Shown: positions 17,996 to 27,346 of the stretch, in pieces | Position numbering within the stretch: position 1 is the stretch's first letter | How the letters are laid out: each line of letters begins with the position of its first letter | DNA from: Xanthobacteraceae bacterium | GTDB taxonomy: Bacteria; Pseudomonadota; Alphaproteobacteria; Rhizobiales; Xanthobacteraceae | DNA: 59,929 nt | NCBI GenBank assembly: GCA_019746355.1 | Contig: JAIESC010000105.1 | Location: 1 to 59,929, forward strand | Reading direction: 5' to 3' | Made by a program: the position numbers and the translations under genes | Notes under the pieces: generated by a model | Database searches by the model: none | What the model was told of the DNA's origin: nothing | What the model saw: only the letters and a program-made list of their open reading frames with translations

Positions 17996-18580
17996 ATGCC
18001 CCGCGCCACCCGCGTTGTCCCCGCAGCCGAGCGCAAGGACGCGCCCGTCGCCGATACGCTGATCCTGCCGCACGCCCAGCGCCAGGCGCAGAAGGGCTTC
18101 CTGTTCGGCATCAAGGGCACCTGCGTCGAGCTCGATTTCGCCGAGCCGGTGCGGCTTCGCACCGACGACGCTCTGGTGCTCGACGACGGCGGGCTGGTCG
18201 AGGTGGTGGCGGAGCCCGAGCCGTTGATCGAGGTGCGCGCGGCCGACCTGCCGTCGCTGGCGCGGCTCGCCTGGCATCTCGGCGATCGGCACGTCCCGGT
18301 GCAGATCATGGAGCGCAAGCTCAGGCTCAAACGCGGCGAGGCCATCGAAGCGCTGCTGCAAGGCCTCGGCGCCAAGGTCGTGGCCATCGAGGCGCCGTTC
18401 GAGCCCGAAGGCGGGGCCTATGAGGCGGCCGCGGCGCATGATCATCACCACCATGATCACGGTCACGATCATCATCACCACCATCACGATCATGGCCACA
18501 GCCACGATCACGACCACCACGACCACGACCACGACCACGACCACCATCACGACCATTCGCACGGTCACAAGCACGGCTGA
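17996..18580 (+). CDS. ureE: urease accessory protein UreE with long His tail
   Basis: 194 residues. The UreE core is visible in GTCVELDFAEPVRLRTDDAL and the metal-binding ARLAWHLGDRHVPVQI segment with the conserved His near residue 101, ending in LLQGLGAKVVAIEAPFEPEGG. From about residue 149 the chain is a 46-residue tail with 29 His, almost all the rest Asp and Gly, a nickel-storage type of tail. UreE delivers nickel to apo-urease with UreD/F/G, but no other urease gene is in this window. It lies between pssA and an SDR gene. Confidence 0.9.
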   Translation: MPRATRVVPAAERKDAPVADTLILPHAQRQAQKGFLFGIKGTCVELDFAEPVRLRTDDALVLDDGGLVEVVAEPEPLIEVRAADLPSLARLAWHLGDRHVPVQIMERKLRLKRGEAIEALLQGLGAKVVAIEAPFEPEGGAYEAAAAHDHHHHDHGHDHHHHHHDHGHSHDHDHHDHDHDHDHHHDHSHGHKHG

Positions 18581-18589
18581 GGCGGCCGG

Positions 18590-19312
18590 ATGGATCGGCT
18601 CAAGGACAAGGTCGTTCTGATCACCGGCGCGTCGGGGGCGATCGGCAAGGCCGTGACCGATGCCGTCGGCAGGGCCGGCGGCACGGCGGTCACCAGCGAC
18701 CGTCCGGGGCAGGGCGCGACCCACGCGCTCGACGTGACCTCCGAGCCGGACTGGCTCGCGGTGACGGCCGACGTCGGCCGCACCTATGGCCGGCTCGACG
18801 GGCTCGTCAACGCCGCGGGGATCGCGGCGCTCGGCAACGTCGAGGAAACCGATTTCGCCACCTGGCGGAAAATCCTCGGCGTCAATCTCGACGGCACGTT
18901 CCTCGGCTGCAAGCACGCGCTGACGCTGCTCAAGTCCCGCGGCGGCTCGATCGTCAATCTCTCGTCGGTCGCGGGCCTGATCGGCGGGCACAATTTTGCC
19001 GCCTACAACGCCTCCAAGGGCGGTGTGCGGCTTCTCACCAAGTCGGTGGCGCTGCATGGCGCGCGGCTCAATCCGCAGGTGCGATGCAATTCGGTGCACC
19101 CGGCCTTCCTCGAAGGGCCGATGGTCGACGACATCATCAGGGGGACGCAGTATCCCGACGCGGCGCGCTCGCGGCTGATGCGCGACATTCCGCTCGGCCG
19201 CCTTGGCACGCCGGCCGAGGTCGCGGACATGTGCATCTATCTGTTGTCCGACGAATCCCGCTTCGTCACCGGTGCCGAGTTCGTCATCGACGGCGGATTG
19301 ACCGCGCGCTGA
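18590..19312 (+). CDS. short-chain dehydrogenase/reductase
   Basis: 240 residues of classical SDR type. TGASGAIG near residue 13 is the dinucleotide motif, NAAG follows at about 74, Ser sits in NLSSVAG near 123, and YNASK near 136 gives the catalytic Tyr-Lys. The C-terminal VTGAEFVIDGG is typical. Acidic Asp in SDRPGQ after strand beta2 favours NAD over NADP. Substrate unknown. It starts nine bases after ureE. Confidence 0.9.
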   Translation: MDRLKDKVVLITGASGAIGKAVTDAVGRAGGTAVTSDRPGQGATHALDVTSEPDWLAVTADVGRTYGRLDGLVNAAGIAALGNVEETDFATWRKILGVNLDGTFLGCKHALTLLKSRGGSIVNLSSVAGLIGGHNFAAYNASKGGVRLLTKSVALHGARLNPQVRCNSVHPAFLEGPMVDDIIRGTQYPDAARSRLMRDIPLGRLGTPAEVADMCIYLLSDESRFVTGAEFVIDGGLTAR

Positions 19313-19315
19313 CCG

Positions 19316-19681
19316 CTATTTGCGCGATGTCCTGGTGGCGCGCCGGTTCAGGCGGCGAGCATTGGTCCGCGCCTTGCGCAGCGCCGGCCGCACCGCGGCA
19401 TCCACGATCGCCGCCGGCGCGCTGACGCTGGGCTTCGCGCCGAGTGCGGCGCCCCACATCGTCCGTGTTGCCTCGAGACCGGCCTTCCAACTGCCTTCGT
19501 AAGCCGCCGCAATCTTTTCGCTCAGCATCCGCGTTGCTTCGGCCTGCCGTTCGGCCTCGGTCATCACGGCGGCAGCGCCGAACCAGGATAGCCGGTGCCA
19601 GACCGTCGCCGCCGCGAAGGCGCTCGAAAGCGCCCAGTCGAAACCCATTGCCGCGGTGCTGCGTCGTCTCATGCGAGGCAA
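19316..19681 (-). CDS. hypothetical helical protein
   Basis: 121 residues (ATG 19681; ATG 19648 also possible). A first half of hydrophobic helix WALSSAFAAATVWHRLSWFGAAAVM is followed by an amphipathic helix with EAERQAEATRMLSEKIAAAYEGSWKA and a very basic Ala/Arg-rich tail. The shape recalls small phasin-like proteins of rhizobia, but I see no diagnostic motif. It is convergent with the SDR gene, three bases apart. Confidence 0.55.
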   Translation of the reverse strand: MPRMRRRSTAAMGFDWALSSAFAAATVWHRLSWFGAAAVMTEAERQAEATRMLSEKIAAAYEGSWKAGLEATRTMWGAALGAKPSVSAPAAIVDAAVRPALRKARTNARRLNRRATRTSRK

Positions 19682-19727
19682 TGTCTGCCGGCGCGATCGG
19701 TTCCCGCCGCGCGGCGTACATTGTGAA

Positions 19728-20168
19728 CTATGATCGGCGGCGGCCCGGCGGCTTATTTGTCAGCGGCTTGATCAGCTTGGCGAACGGCGTGCCTGCGCAA
19801 CGGGCGATCAGCCGTTCATCGGCAGTCGCGAGCTGGCAATGCCGTTGCTCCGCGAGCGCAAGATAGAAGCAGTCATAAACTGGATGCCTGAGCTCAATGC
19901 CTATGGCCAAAGCTCGATCATTCAAATTCACCAGACGCAACGATTTCCGAGAAAAAGTCACCCGACATCCGCACCGCTTCCGTTGCTGTTTCGGTCGGAA
20001 GCAAAGCGAATGCGATCATTTTCCAAGCGGCGTTGGTGATTTCACTGAACACCAGGTCGGGAGCAAAATAAGGGCCTCCTCGTTTTCCAGGAGGGCATCG
20101 GCCTGTGCTGCGCCGGGCAGATCAAAAAGCCAACGAACCGCAACGCTTGCATCGACGACCAACGCCAT
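19728..20168 (-). pseudogene. frameshifted VapC/FitB-type PIN-domain toxin
   Basis: The PIN sequence starts at ATG 20168 (MALVVDASVAVRWLFDLPGA, with the first catalytic Asp), overlapping the antitoxin stop by one base. It leaves frame near 20070, continues in a second frame (APDLVFSEITNAAWKM) to a stop near 19955, and ends in a third frame (LAIGIELRHPVYDCFYLALAEQ, TADERLI, with later acidic residues) to the TAG at 19728-19730. Two frameshifts therefore separate N-, middle and C-terminal parts of a normal-length toxin. Sequencing error cannot be excluded, but as written no full toxin is made. Confidence 0.75.
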
Positions 20169-20407
20169 CAGTCGAACTCGTCGTCGCATCCATGGCGGAT
20201 TGCGGCTCGTACGTCAAAATCATGCAATGGCGGCGACAAGGCGCGCAGGCGGCGGGCCAACGCGAGCTTCTCCTGCGCGGTCAACGGTGCCGTTGCCGTG
20301 ATCACGTCGCGAAGCTCCTGCTCGAGCGATTGGCTCTTCAACTCGGCCTTGAGCTTGTGCCGTTCGATAACGTCTTGCCTCAAATTGCGGACAAGCACCT
20401 GTGTCAT
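20168..20407 (-). CDS. FitA/VapB-type ribbon-helix-helix antitoxin
   Basis: 79 residues. The N-terminal MTQVLVRNLRQDVIERHKLK is the RHH DNA-binding strand and helix, and SQSLEQELRDVI is the second helix, matching FitA-like antitoxins. The C-terminal acidic part would wrap the PIN toxin. A 36-base perfect palindrome lies four bases before its start. The partner gene downstream is frameshifted, so this antitoxin may persist alone. Confidence 0.85.
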   Translation of the reverse strand: MTQVLVRNLRQDVIERHKLKAELKSQSLEQELRDVITATAPLTAQEKLALARRLRALSPPLHDFDVRAAIRHGCDDEFD

Positions 20408-20411
20408 GATT

Positions 20412-20447
20412 GATCCTTGATGCTATCAAAGATGATAGCATCAAGGA
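20412..20447. promoter_or_regulatory. operator palindrome of the FitAB-like module
   Basis: Arms ATCCTTGATGCTATC (20412-20426) and GATAGCATCAAGGAT (20433-20447) are perfect complements over 15 bases with a 6-base spacer AAAGAT. Within it lie TGCTATCA (20420-20427) and TGATAGCA (20432-20439), which I recall as the half-sites bound by gonococcal FitAB, here with a shorter spacing. It sits at the antitoxin start, as expected for autorepression. Confidence 0.8.
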
Positions 20448-20463
20448 TGCGCGCGACAAGCTT

Positions 20464-21111
20464 CTACGCGAGCACCGGCGGATAGCCCGGCATCAGCTCG
20501 TACGGATGCTTCCAGCCGGGGAGCGCTTTGATGCGCTCGAGCCAGGCGCCGATGTTCTTGTGCGTGCCGGCAATGTCGAAGCCGAACTCGTCCGCCGGAT
20601 AATAGAGATAGGCGCAGAGCGACAGGTCGGCGATGGTCGGCCGCTCGCCGAGGACGAACGGATGCCCCGCGAGCCGCTTGTCGACGATCGCGAGATTGCC
20701 GTCGATACGGCCCTTGAGGAATGCCATGACCGCCGGATCGCCCGCCGGCCGGGCGAAGTTCTTCAGGAACCGGTAGGGGCCGAGGAAGCCGTTGACCTTC
20801 TGGTTGTCGAAGATGATCCAGCGCAGCGCTTCGAGCTTCTCGTCCTCGCTCTGCGGCTTGAACTTGCCCGTGAGGTCGGAGAGATAGGTCAGGATCACGC
20901 CGGATTGCGTGAGCTTCTTGCCGCCGTGCACCAGCACCGGCACTTCGCCCATTTCGTTGACCTCGGAGCGGTACTTCAGCGTGCGCGTCTCGCCGCCCTT
21001 GAAGAAGTCGACATAGACCGGCTGCCAGTCGGCGCCGATCAGGTTGAGCATCAGCGCCGCGCGATAGGCGTTGCCGGACTGGGCGAAGCAATAGAGCTGG
21101 TATTCGGGCAT
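20464..21111 (-). CDS. glutathione S-transferase family protein
   Basis: 215 residues: thioredoxin-like N-terminal domain beginning MPEYQLYCFAQSGNAYRAAL with a Ser at the catalytic N-terminal position, the cis-Pro in MGEVPVLVHGG (about 55-65), Gln-Ser in KLTQSGVILTYL, and a helical C-terminal domain with RPTIADLSL (the N-capping box Asp). The substrate is unknown. The gene is monocistronic as far as I can see, and the palindromic operator of the neighbouring antitoxin lies 17 bases past its stop. Confidence 0.88.
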   Translation of the reverse strand: MPEYQLYCFAQSGNAYRAALMLNLIGADWQPVYVDFFKGGETRTLKYRSEVNEMGEVPVLVHGGKKLTQSGVILTYLSDLTGKFKPQSEDEKLEALRWIIFDNQKVNGFLGPYRFLKNFARPAGDPAVMAFLKGRIDGNLAIVDKRLAGHPFVLGERPTIADLSLCAYLYYPADEFGFDIAGTHKNIGAWLERIKALPGWKHPYELMPGYPPVLA

Positions 21112-21215
21112 GGGTCTCCCCCGTGGCGTTCAGGCAGCAGATCACGGTTTCTCCGGCTTGGAGAAATAGATTTTGCGAATGGATATTGCGCGCCGCGCTG
21201 ATGCCCGGCCGGACG

Positions 21216-21635
21216 TCAGCGGGACAGCGCCACGGCCTCGCCCGCCGTCGCCTTGCCGTCGAAACGGCCGCCCGCGCCATTAAGCTGGGCGAGCGGCTGG
21301 CCGTTGTGATCGCGCATGGTGAGGCCGGTCTGGTCGTAGGTCCATTTCCGGCTCATGTAGAACTTTCCGGGGCAGCCGCCCTCGGGCGCGATGGTGCCCT
21401 CGGGCGCCTGCGCATTGGCGGCACCGAAGTTCATGTTGCACTGGCCGCGGCCGGGCTGGCTGAACAGCCAGCGCCCGGCCATCGCGGCCGGCGGGGCCGC
21501 CGGCTGCGGGGGCGCGGCGTTCGGTCCCGACGAAGGCGCGCCCGATCCCGTCAAATTGCAGCCGGCGCACAGGGTGAGCGCCAGCAGCGCAACGGTCCGT
21601 GTGAAGACGCGGGACACGGGGCGGATCAGGCTCAT
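21216..21635 (-). CDS. Omp19-like lipoprotein, AprI/Inh protease-inhibitor domain
   Basis: 139 residues. The signal ends in LTLCAGC, a lipobox whose Cys (residue 26) would be lipidated. A Pro/Ala-rich linker leads to a small beta-barrel with the disulphide pair around QCNMNF and GGCPGKFY, and the C-terminus GGRFDGKATAGEAVALSR closely follows the ending of Brucella Omp19 as I recall it. Omp19 inhibits proteases through an Inh/AprI-type fold and is anchored to the outer membrane. Nine bases separate the mmsA stop from this start. Confidence 0.8.
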   Translation of the reverse strand: MSLIRPVSRVFTRTVALLALTLCAGCNLTGSGAPSSGPNAAPPQPAAPPAAMAGRWLFSQPGRGQCNMNFGAANAQAPEGTIAPEGGCPGKFYMSRKWTYDQTGLTMRDHNGQPLAQLNGAGGRFDGKATAGEAVALSR

Positions 21636-21644
21636 GCCTTGTGC

Positions 21645-23141
<1,497 letters not shown>

Positions 23142-23408
23142 GATTTCCTCCTACGGACCCAAGTTCTGCGCGCTTATGCTCGTCCGGTCCGTCGCGCCGC
23201 CGGGCGGTAAGCGCTCGTTAACCCGTCAGATACCGCATGCCTCCGCTCGCGTGAAGCCCGGCGGCCGATATGCCGCAAAGCGCAAATGCCGGGCGAGTTG
23301 GTGACCGACCGTTAGCCTTTACACGTCCTTAAGCCCGCCAGGGCTAAGGTCGCACGCTCAATTGGCGCTCAGTCCCGCCGTGCGCCGTTGGTTGCGTTGG
23401 AGTGGTTC

Positions 23409-24194
23409 ATGGATCTGTCTACCGGCCTCGGGCTTGCGTTCGGCGGCGTCGTCCTCGTCACCCTGATCCTGATGGGCGGCGATCTCGGCATGTTCCTGGA
23501 CATCCATGCCGTCATCGTCATCTTCGGCGGCGCGGCCGCCGCGACCTTGATCCGTTTCCCGCTGTCGAGCCTGTTCCACGGCATGCCGCTCGGCATGAAG
23601 TACGCCTTCACCATGCGCCGCTGGACCCCGCGCGAGCTGGTCGACGAGATCGCCAACCTCGCCGACATCGTCCGCAAGAAGGGGCCGATCGGGCTGGAAA
23701 AGGTCGAGATCGAGGACACCTTCCTCGCCAAAGGCATGCGCTATGTCACCGACGGCTACGACGCCAACTTCATCCGCGACAATCTCGAGCGCGACATGGA
23801 TAATTTCTGCGCCCATCTCGACGAGGGCCAGAAGATCTACCGCGCGATCGGCGACTGCGCCCCGGCGTTCGGCATGGTCGGCACGCTGATCGGCATGGTG
23901 CAGATGTTCGCCAACATGACCGACCCGTCCAAGCTCGGTCCGTACATGGCGGTCGCGCTGCTTGCCACGTTTTACGGCGCGGCGGTGTCGAACCTGTTCT
24001 GCCTGCCGATCGCCGACAAGCTGGCGCTGAAGCTGCACGACGAGCAGATCAGCCGCTCGCTGATCATCGACGGCGTGCTGATGATCCGCGATTCCAAGAG
24101 CCCGATGCTGGTGCGCGAAATGCTGCTGGCCTATCTGCCGGAAAAGCATCGCCATGCCGAAGAAGAGGAAGCCACCGAGGCGGCTGCGGCATAG
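23409..24194 (+). CDS. MotA-type proton-channel subunit
   Basis: 261 residues from ATG 23409, where similarity begins (MDLSTGLGLAFGG); seven upstream codons are open but lack family match. Four membrane helices are visible: two at residues 5-50 and two around FGMVGTLIGMVQMFANM (about 155-171) and ALLATFYGAAVSNLFCLPIA (about 186-205), separated by a cytoplasmic domain rich in charged residues. The MotA/PomA family forms the stator ring with MotB. No flagellar genes are next to it. Confidence 0.85.
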   Translation: MDLSTGLGLAFGGVVLVTLILMGGDLGMFLDIHAVIVIFGGAAAATLIRFPLSSLFHGMPLGMKYAFTMRRWTPRELVDEIANLADIVRKKGPIGLEKVEIEDTFLAKGMRYVTDGYDANFIRDNLERDMDNFCAHLDEGQKIYRAIGDCAPAFGMVGTLIGMVQMFANMTDPSKLGPYMAVALLATFYGAAVSNLFCLPIADKLALKLHDEQISRSLIIDGVLMIRDSKSPMLVREMLLAYLPEKHRHAEEEEATEAAAA

Positions 24195-24236
24195 CTGAAG
24201 CTGTTGCATTCAACCGCGGCGGCGTGACGCACAGAT

Positions 24237-25070
24237 ATGGCCAGAAAGAAAAAAGGGCACGCAGCGCACGGCGGTGGTCACGGATGGTTCGTGACCTTCG
24301 CCGACCTCATGGGTCTTCTCGTCGCGTTCTTCGTCATGCTCTGCGCGTCGTCGACACAGGACGTCAAGAAGCTGATGATCGTCGCTGGCTCGATGCGCGA
24401 CGCGTTCGGCACCCAGTCCGTCACGCGCTATTCCGGCATCATCGAGAAGGATGGCCTGCCGACGCGGCCGCAACTCAAGAACGCGGAAAAGATCACGCCG
24501 GAAGACTCGTCTGCAACGCCAAGCCCCGACGAGAAAAGCCGCAACAACAAGTTCGGCGCGCGCCTCGACAACGAAGGCAACTTCGCGCTCGCCTCGGCGT
24601 CGCTGCGCCAGGCGCTGCAGGACATGCCGGAGATCGCCGACATCTCCAAGCACATCATGTTCGAGGAGACCAAGCAGGGCCTCAATATCGAGATCATGGA
24701 CCAGAACGGCAGCTCGATGTTTCCCGAAGGCTCGAAGGAGCCGTTCGAGCGCACGCGGCGGCTGGTGCAGCGGCTCGCTTCGGGCCTGAAGACCTTGCCG
24801 TACCGGATCACCATCGCCGGCCACACCGCGGCGACCCGCCAGCAGGGGCGCCCCGGCTACGGCTCCTGGGACCTCTCTGCCGACCGCGCCAACTCGATCC
24901 GCAGGGTGCTCGAGGAGGAGGGCGTGCCGGCCGCGAAATTTTTCATGGTGGCCGGGCGGGCCGACACCCAGCCGCTGTTCCCCGACGATCCGTTTGTTGC
25001 GGCCAACCGTCGCGTGACGATTACCCTGATGCAGGAAGCTCCGCCGCTTCCCAAATCGCTCAAGCCTTGA
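24237..25070 (+). CDS. MotB-type OmpA-domain protein
   Basis: 277 residues. A short basic tail (MARKKKGHAAHGG) precedes one membrane helix WFVTFADLMGLLVAFFVML in which the Asp at about residue 23 corresponds to the proton-carrying Asp of MotB. A linker leads to the OmpA peptidoglycan-binding domain, with TIAGHTAATRQQ at about 195-206 and LSADRANSIRRVLEEEGV after it. It pairs with the MotA-like gene 42 bases upstream; together they could be a flagellar stator or a related proton-driven machine. Confidence 0.85.
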   Translation: MARKKKGHAAHGGGHGWFVTFADLMGLLVAFFVMLCASSTQDVKKLMIVAGSMRDAFGTQSVTRYSGIIEKDGLPTRPQLKNAEKITPEDSSATPSPDEKSRNNKFGARLDNEGNFALASASLRQALQDMPEIADISKHIMFEETKQGLNIEIMDQNGSSMFPEGSKEPFERTRRLVQRLASGLKTLPYRITIAGHTAATRQQGRPGYGSWDLSADRANSIRRVLEEEGVPAAKFFMVAGRADTQPLFPDDPFVAANRRVTITLMQEAPPLPKSLKP

Positions 25071-25187
25071 TTTCCCTGCATTATTTTCAACTGAACCCGC
25101 TGGTCTTTGCTGCTGTTGTTTTCGCATGGCCGGTGTATAAACCCGCCCCTTGATGTTGCGACGCAACCGGCGACAATCCCAACCTCC

Positions 25188-27104
25188 ATGAGCAGCATTG
25201 CAGGCGAAGCCAACCGGGCGGCGGACCAAGCCGCGCCCGCCGCGAGTTCCGCCGGGAGCTTCTGGGCGCTGGCGCTCGGCAGCGTCGGGGTGGTCTATGG
25301 CGACATCGGCACGAGCCCGCTCTATGCCTTCCGCGTCGCGGCGAAGGCTGCCGCCGAGTCTGGCCATGTGACGCGCGACACGGTGCTCGGCGTGCTGTCG
25401 ATGATCTTGTGGTCGCTGATCATCGTCGTCACCATCAAATATGTCGTCGTTCTCCTGCGCGCCGACAACAACGGCGAGGGCGGGACGCTCTCGCTCACCG
25501 CGCTGGCGACACGGGCGCTTGGACAGCGGTCCTGGTTCGTGCTGTTCCTTGGCATCGTCGGTGCCGCGATGTTCATCGGCGACTCGATGATCACGCCGGC
25601 GATTTCGGTGCTGTCGGCGGTCGAAGGCCTGTCGCTGGTGACGCCGGCGTTCGAGCACTATGTGATGCCGATCACCGTGGTCATCTTGGTCGCCCTGTTC
25701 GCTGTGCAGCGCCGCGGCACCGCCCGGGTCGCTGCGTTCTTCGGCCCGATCATGGTGCTCTGGTTCGTCACGCTCGCGATCACCGGTGCGTTGCACATTA
25801 TGGACGATCCGCACGTGTTTGCGGCGATCAATCCGGCCTACGCCATCACCTTCGTCTCGACCCACGGCACTATCGGCCTGATCACGCTCGGCGCGGTGTT
25901 CCTCGCGGTGACCGGCGGCGAGGCGCTCTATGCCGATCTCGGCCATTTCGGGCGCAAGCCGATCCAGGTCGCCTGGCTCGGACTGGTGCTTCCGGCGCTG
26001 CTGATCAACTACTTCGGGCAAGGCGCCCTGGTGCTCGCCGATCCGACGGCGATCGAGAACCCGTTCTTCAAGCTGGTGCCGGGCGCGCTGGTGCTGCCGA
26101 TGGTGGTGCTGGCGACCGCCGCGACCGTGATCGCAAGCCAGGCGGTCATCACCGGCGCCTATTCGTTGGTGCGGCAAGCGATCCAGCTCGGCCTGCTGCC
26201 GCGGCTCGCCATCGTGCACACGTCGGCCGAATATTCCGGCCAGATCTATCTGCCCCGCGTCAACAACGCGCTGCTGGTCGGCGTGCTGCTGCTGGTCGGC
26301 CTGTTCCGCACGTCGCAGGCGCTCGCTGCCGCCTATGGCATCGCGGTCGCGACCACGATGGTGGTCGACGGCATCCTGGCCTTCATCGTCATCTGGAAGC
26401 TGTGGCGCTGGCCGGCCTGGAAGGCCGGGCTGTTGATGCTGCCCCTGGTGTTTGTCGACGCCTTCTTCTTCTCGGCCAATCTGCTGAAGCTGCTCGAAGG
26501 CGCCTGGGTGCCGCTGCTGTTCGGTCTGGCGATGGTGATCCTGATCCTGACCTGGCGGCGCGGCACGCGCATCCTCGCCAACAAGACGCGCAAGACCGAA
26601 GTTCCGCTCGACGCGCTGCTGGCGAGCCTGGAAAAGAAGCCGCCGCATATCGTGCCGGGCACCGCGGTGTTCCTCACCAGCGATCCCGAATTCGCGCCGA
26701 CCGCGCTCCTGCACAACCTCAAGCACAACAAGGTGCTGCACGAGCATAACGTCATTCTCACCATCGTCACCGCGGATACGCCGCGGGCGCGGGAGGACGA
26801 GCGCGTCACGATCACGCCGGTGTCGGATCACTTCGCCCGCGTGTCGCTGAAGTTCGGCTATATGGAAACGCCGAACGTGCCCAAGGCGCTGGCGATCGCG
26901 CGGAAGCAGGGCTGGCAGTTCGACATCATGTCCACGTCGTTCTTCCTGTCGCGGCGGGCGCTGAAGCCTTCGGCCCAGTCCGGCATGCCGATCTGGCAGG
27001 ACCGGCTGTTCATCGGGCTCGCCAAGAGCGCGTCGGACGCCACCGACTTCTTCCAGATCCCCACCGGGCGGGTGGTGGAGGTTGGAACGCAAGTCACCGT
27101 CTGA
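25188..27104 (+). CDS. kup: KUP potassium uptake protein, copy 1
   Basis: 638 residues from ATG 25188, where the family N-terminus begins. [20 protein letters not shown] is the KUP signature, and about twelve membrane helices extend to residue 460, followed by a cytoplasmic C-terminal domain of about 170 residues ([20 protein letters not shown], then [14 protein letters not shown]). KUP carriers bring in K+ with H+. A second copy follows 242 bases downstream. The TTCGCATGGCC motif at 25121-25131 recurs before the second copy. Confidence 0.95.
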   Translation: MSSIAGEANRAADQAAPAASSAGSFWALALGSVGVVYGDIGTSPLYAFRVAAKAAAESGHVTRDTVLGVLSMILWSLIIVVTIKYVVVLLRADNNGEGGTLSLTALATRALGQRSWFVLFLGIVGAAMFIGDSMITPAISVLSAVEGLSLVTPAFEHYVMPITVVILVALFAVQRRGTARVAAFFGPIMVLWFVTLAITGALHIMDDPHVFAAINPAYAITFVSTHGTIGLITLGAVFLAVTGGEALYADLGHFGRKPIQVAWLGLVLPALLINYFGQGALVLADPTAIENPFFKLVPGALVLPMVVLATAATVIASQAVITGAYSLVRQAIQLGLLPRLAIVHTSAEYSGQIYLPRVNNALLVGVLLLVGLFRTSQALAAAYGIAVATTMVVDGILAFIVIWKLWRWPAWKAGLLMLPLVFVDAFFFSANLLKLLEGAWVPLLFGLAMVILILTWRRGTRILANKTRKTEVPLDALLASLEKKPPHIVPGTAVFLTSDPEFAPTALLHNLKHNKVLHEHNVILTIVTADTPRAREDERVTITPVSDHFARVSLKFGYMETPNVPKALAIARKQGWQFDIMSTSFFLSRRALKPSAQSGMPIWQDRLFIGLAKSASDATDFFQIPTGRVVEVGTQVTV

Positions 27105-27164
27105 ACCCAGGTCACGATCTGACAGTCACGGTTTGATTGAAATCGGCGGCACAAGCTTTTGATT

Positions 27165-27184
27165 CGATAGAACTATTTCTATCG
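27165..27184. repeat. inverted repeat between the two kup genes
   Basis: CGATAGA (27165-27171) and TCTATCG (27178-27184) are perfect complements with a 6-base AT-rich loop, 60 bases past the first kup stop. No T-run follows on the plus strand, so a terminator is doubtful; protein binding is an alternative. Confidence 0.5.
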
Positions 27185-27260
27185 GCGATACGGCCGGCCA
27201 ATACTTTAGGCTTAGCGATTTGCCGCATGGCTGGCCTGACCCGGCGGCGCGTTGCGCCCC

Positions 27261-27304
27261 TTCGCATGGCCCAGAATTGGTCTATATAACGGCCATTCCG
27301 GAAT
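27261..27304 (+). promoter_or_regulatory. candidate promoter/operator of kup copy 2
   Basis: TTCGCA (27261-27266), 16 bases, TATATA (27283-27288), then a perfect 10-base palindrome ATTCCGGAAT (27295-27304) where the transcript would begin. The TTCGCATGGCC segment (27261-27271) is shared with the region before kup copy 1. Confidence 0.35.
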
Positions 27305-27346
27305 TGTTGCAGCGCAACATACCGTTGATAGGCGAACCCCACGATC

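Noticed and set aside
18430..18580. Short periodic repeats suggestive of CRISPR or minisatellite
   Set aside because: They are His/Asp codons of the UreE tail; no spacer-repeat structure exists.
16838..19099. 753-codon minus-strand ORF
   Set aside because: Covers pssA, ureE and the SDR gene in antisense; the poly-Val/Ile part is the reverse reading of the UreE His codons.
24210..27092. 960-codon minus-strand ORF
   Set aside because: Mirror frame of the motB-like and first kup genes; low-complexity His/Arg/Asp/Gln composition typical of antisense frames in GC-rich DNA.
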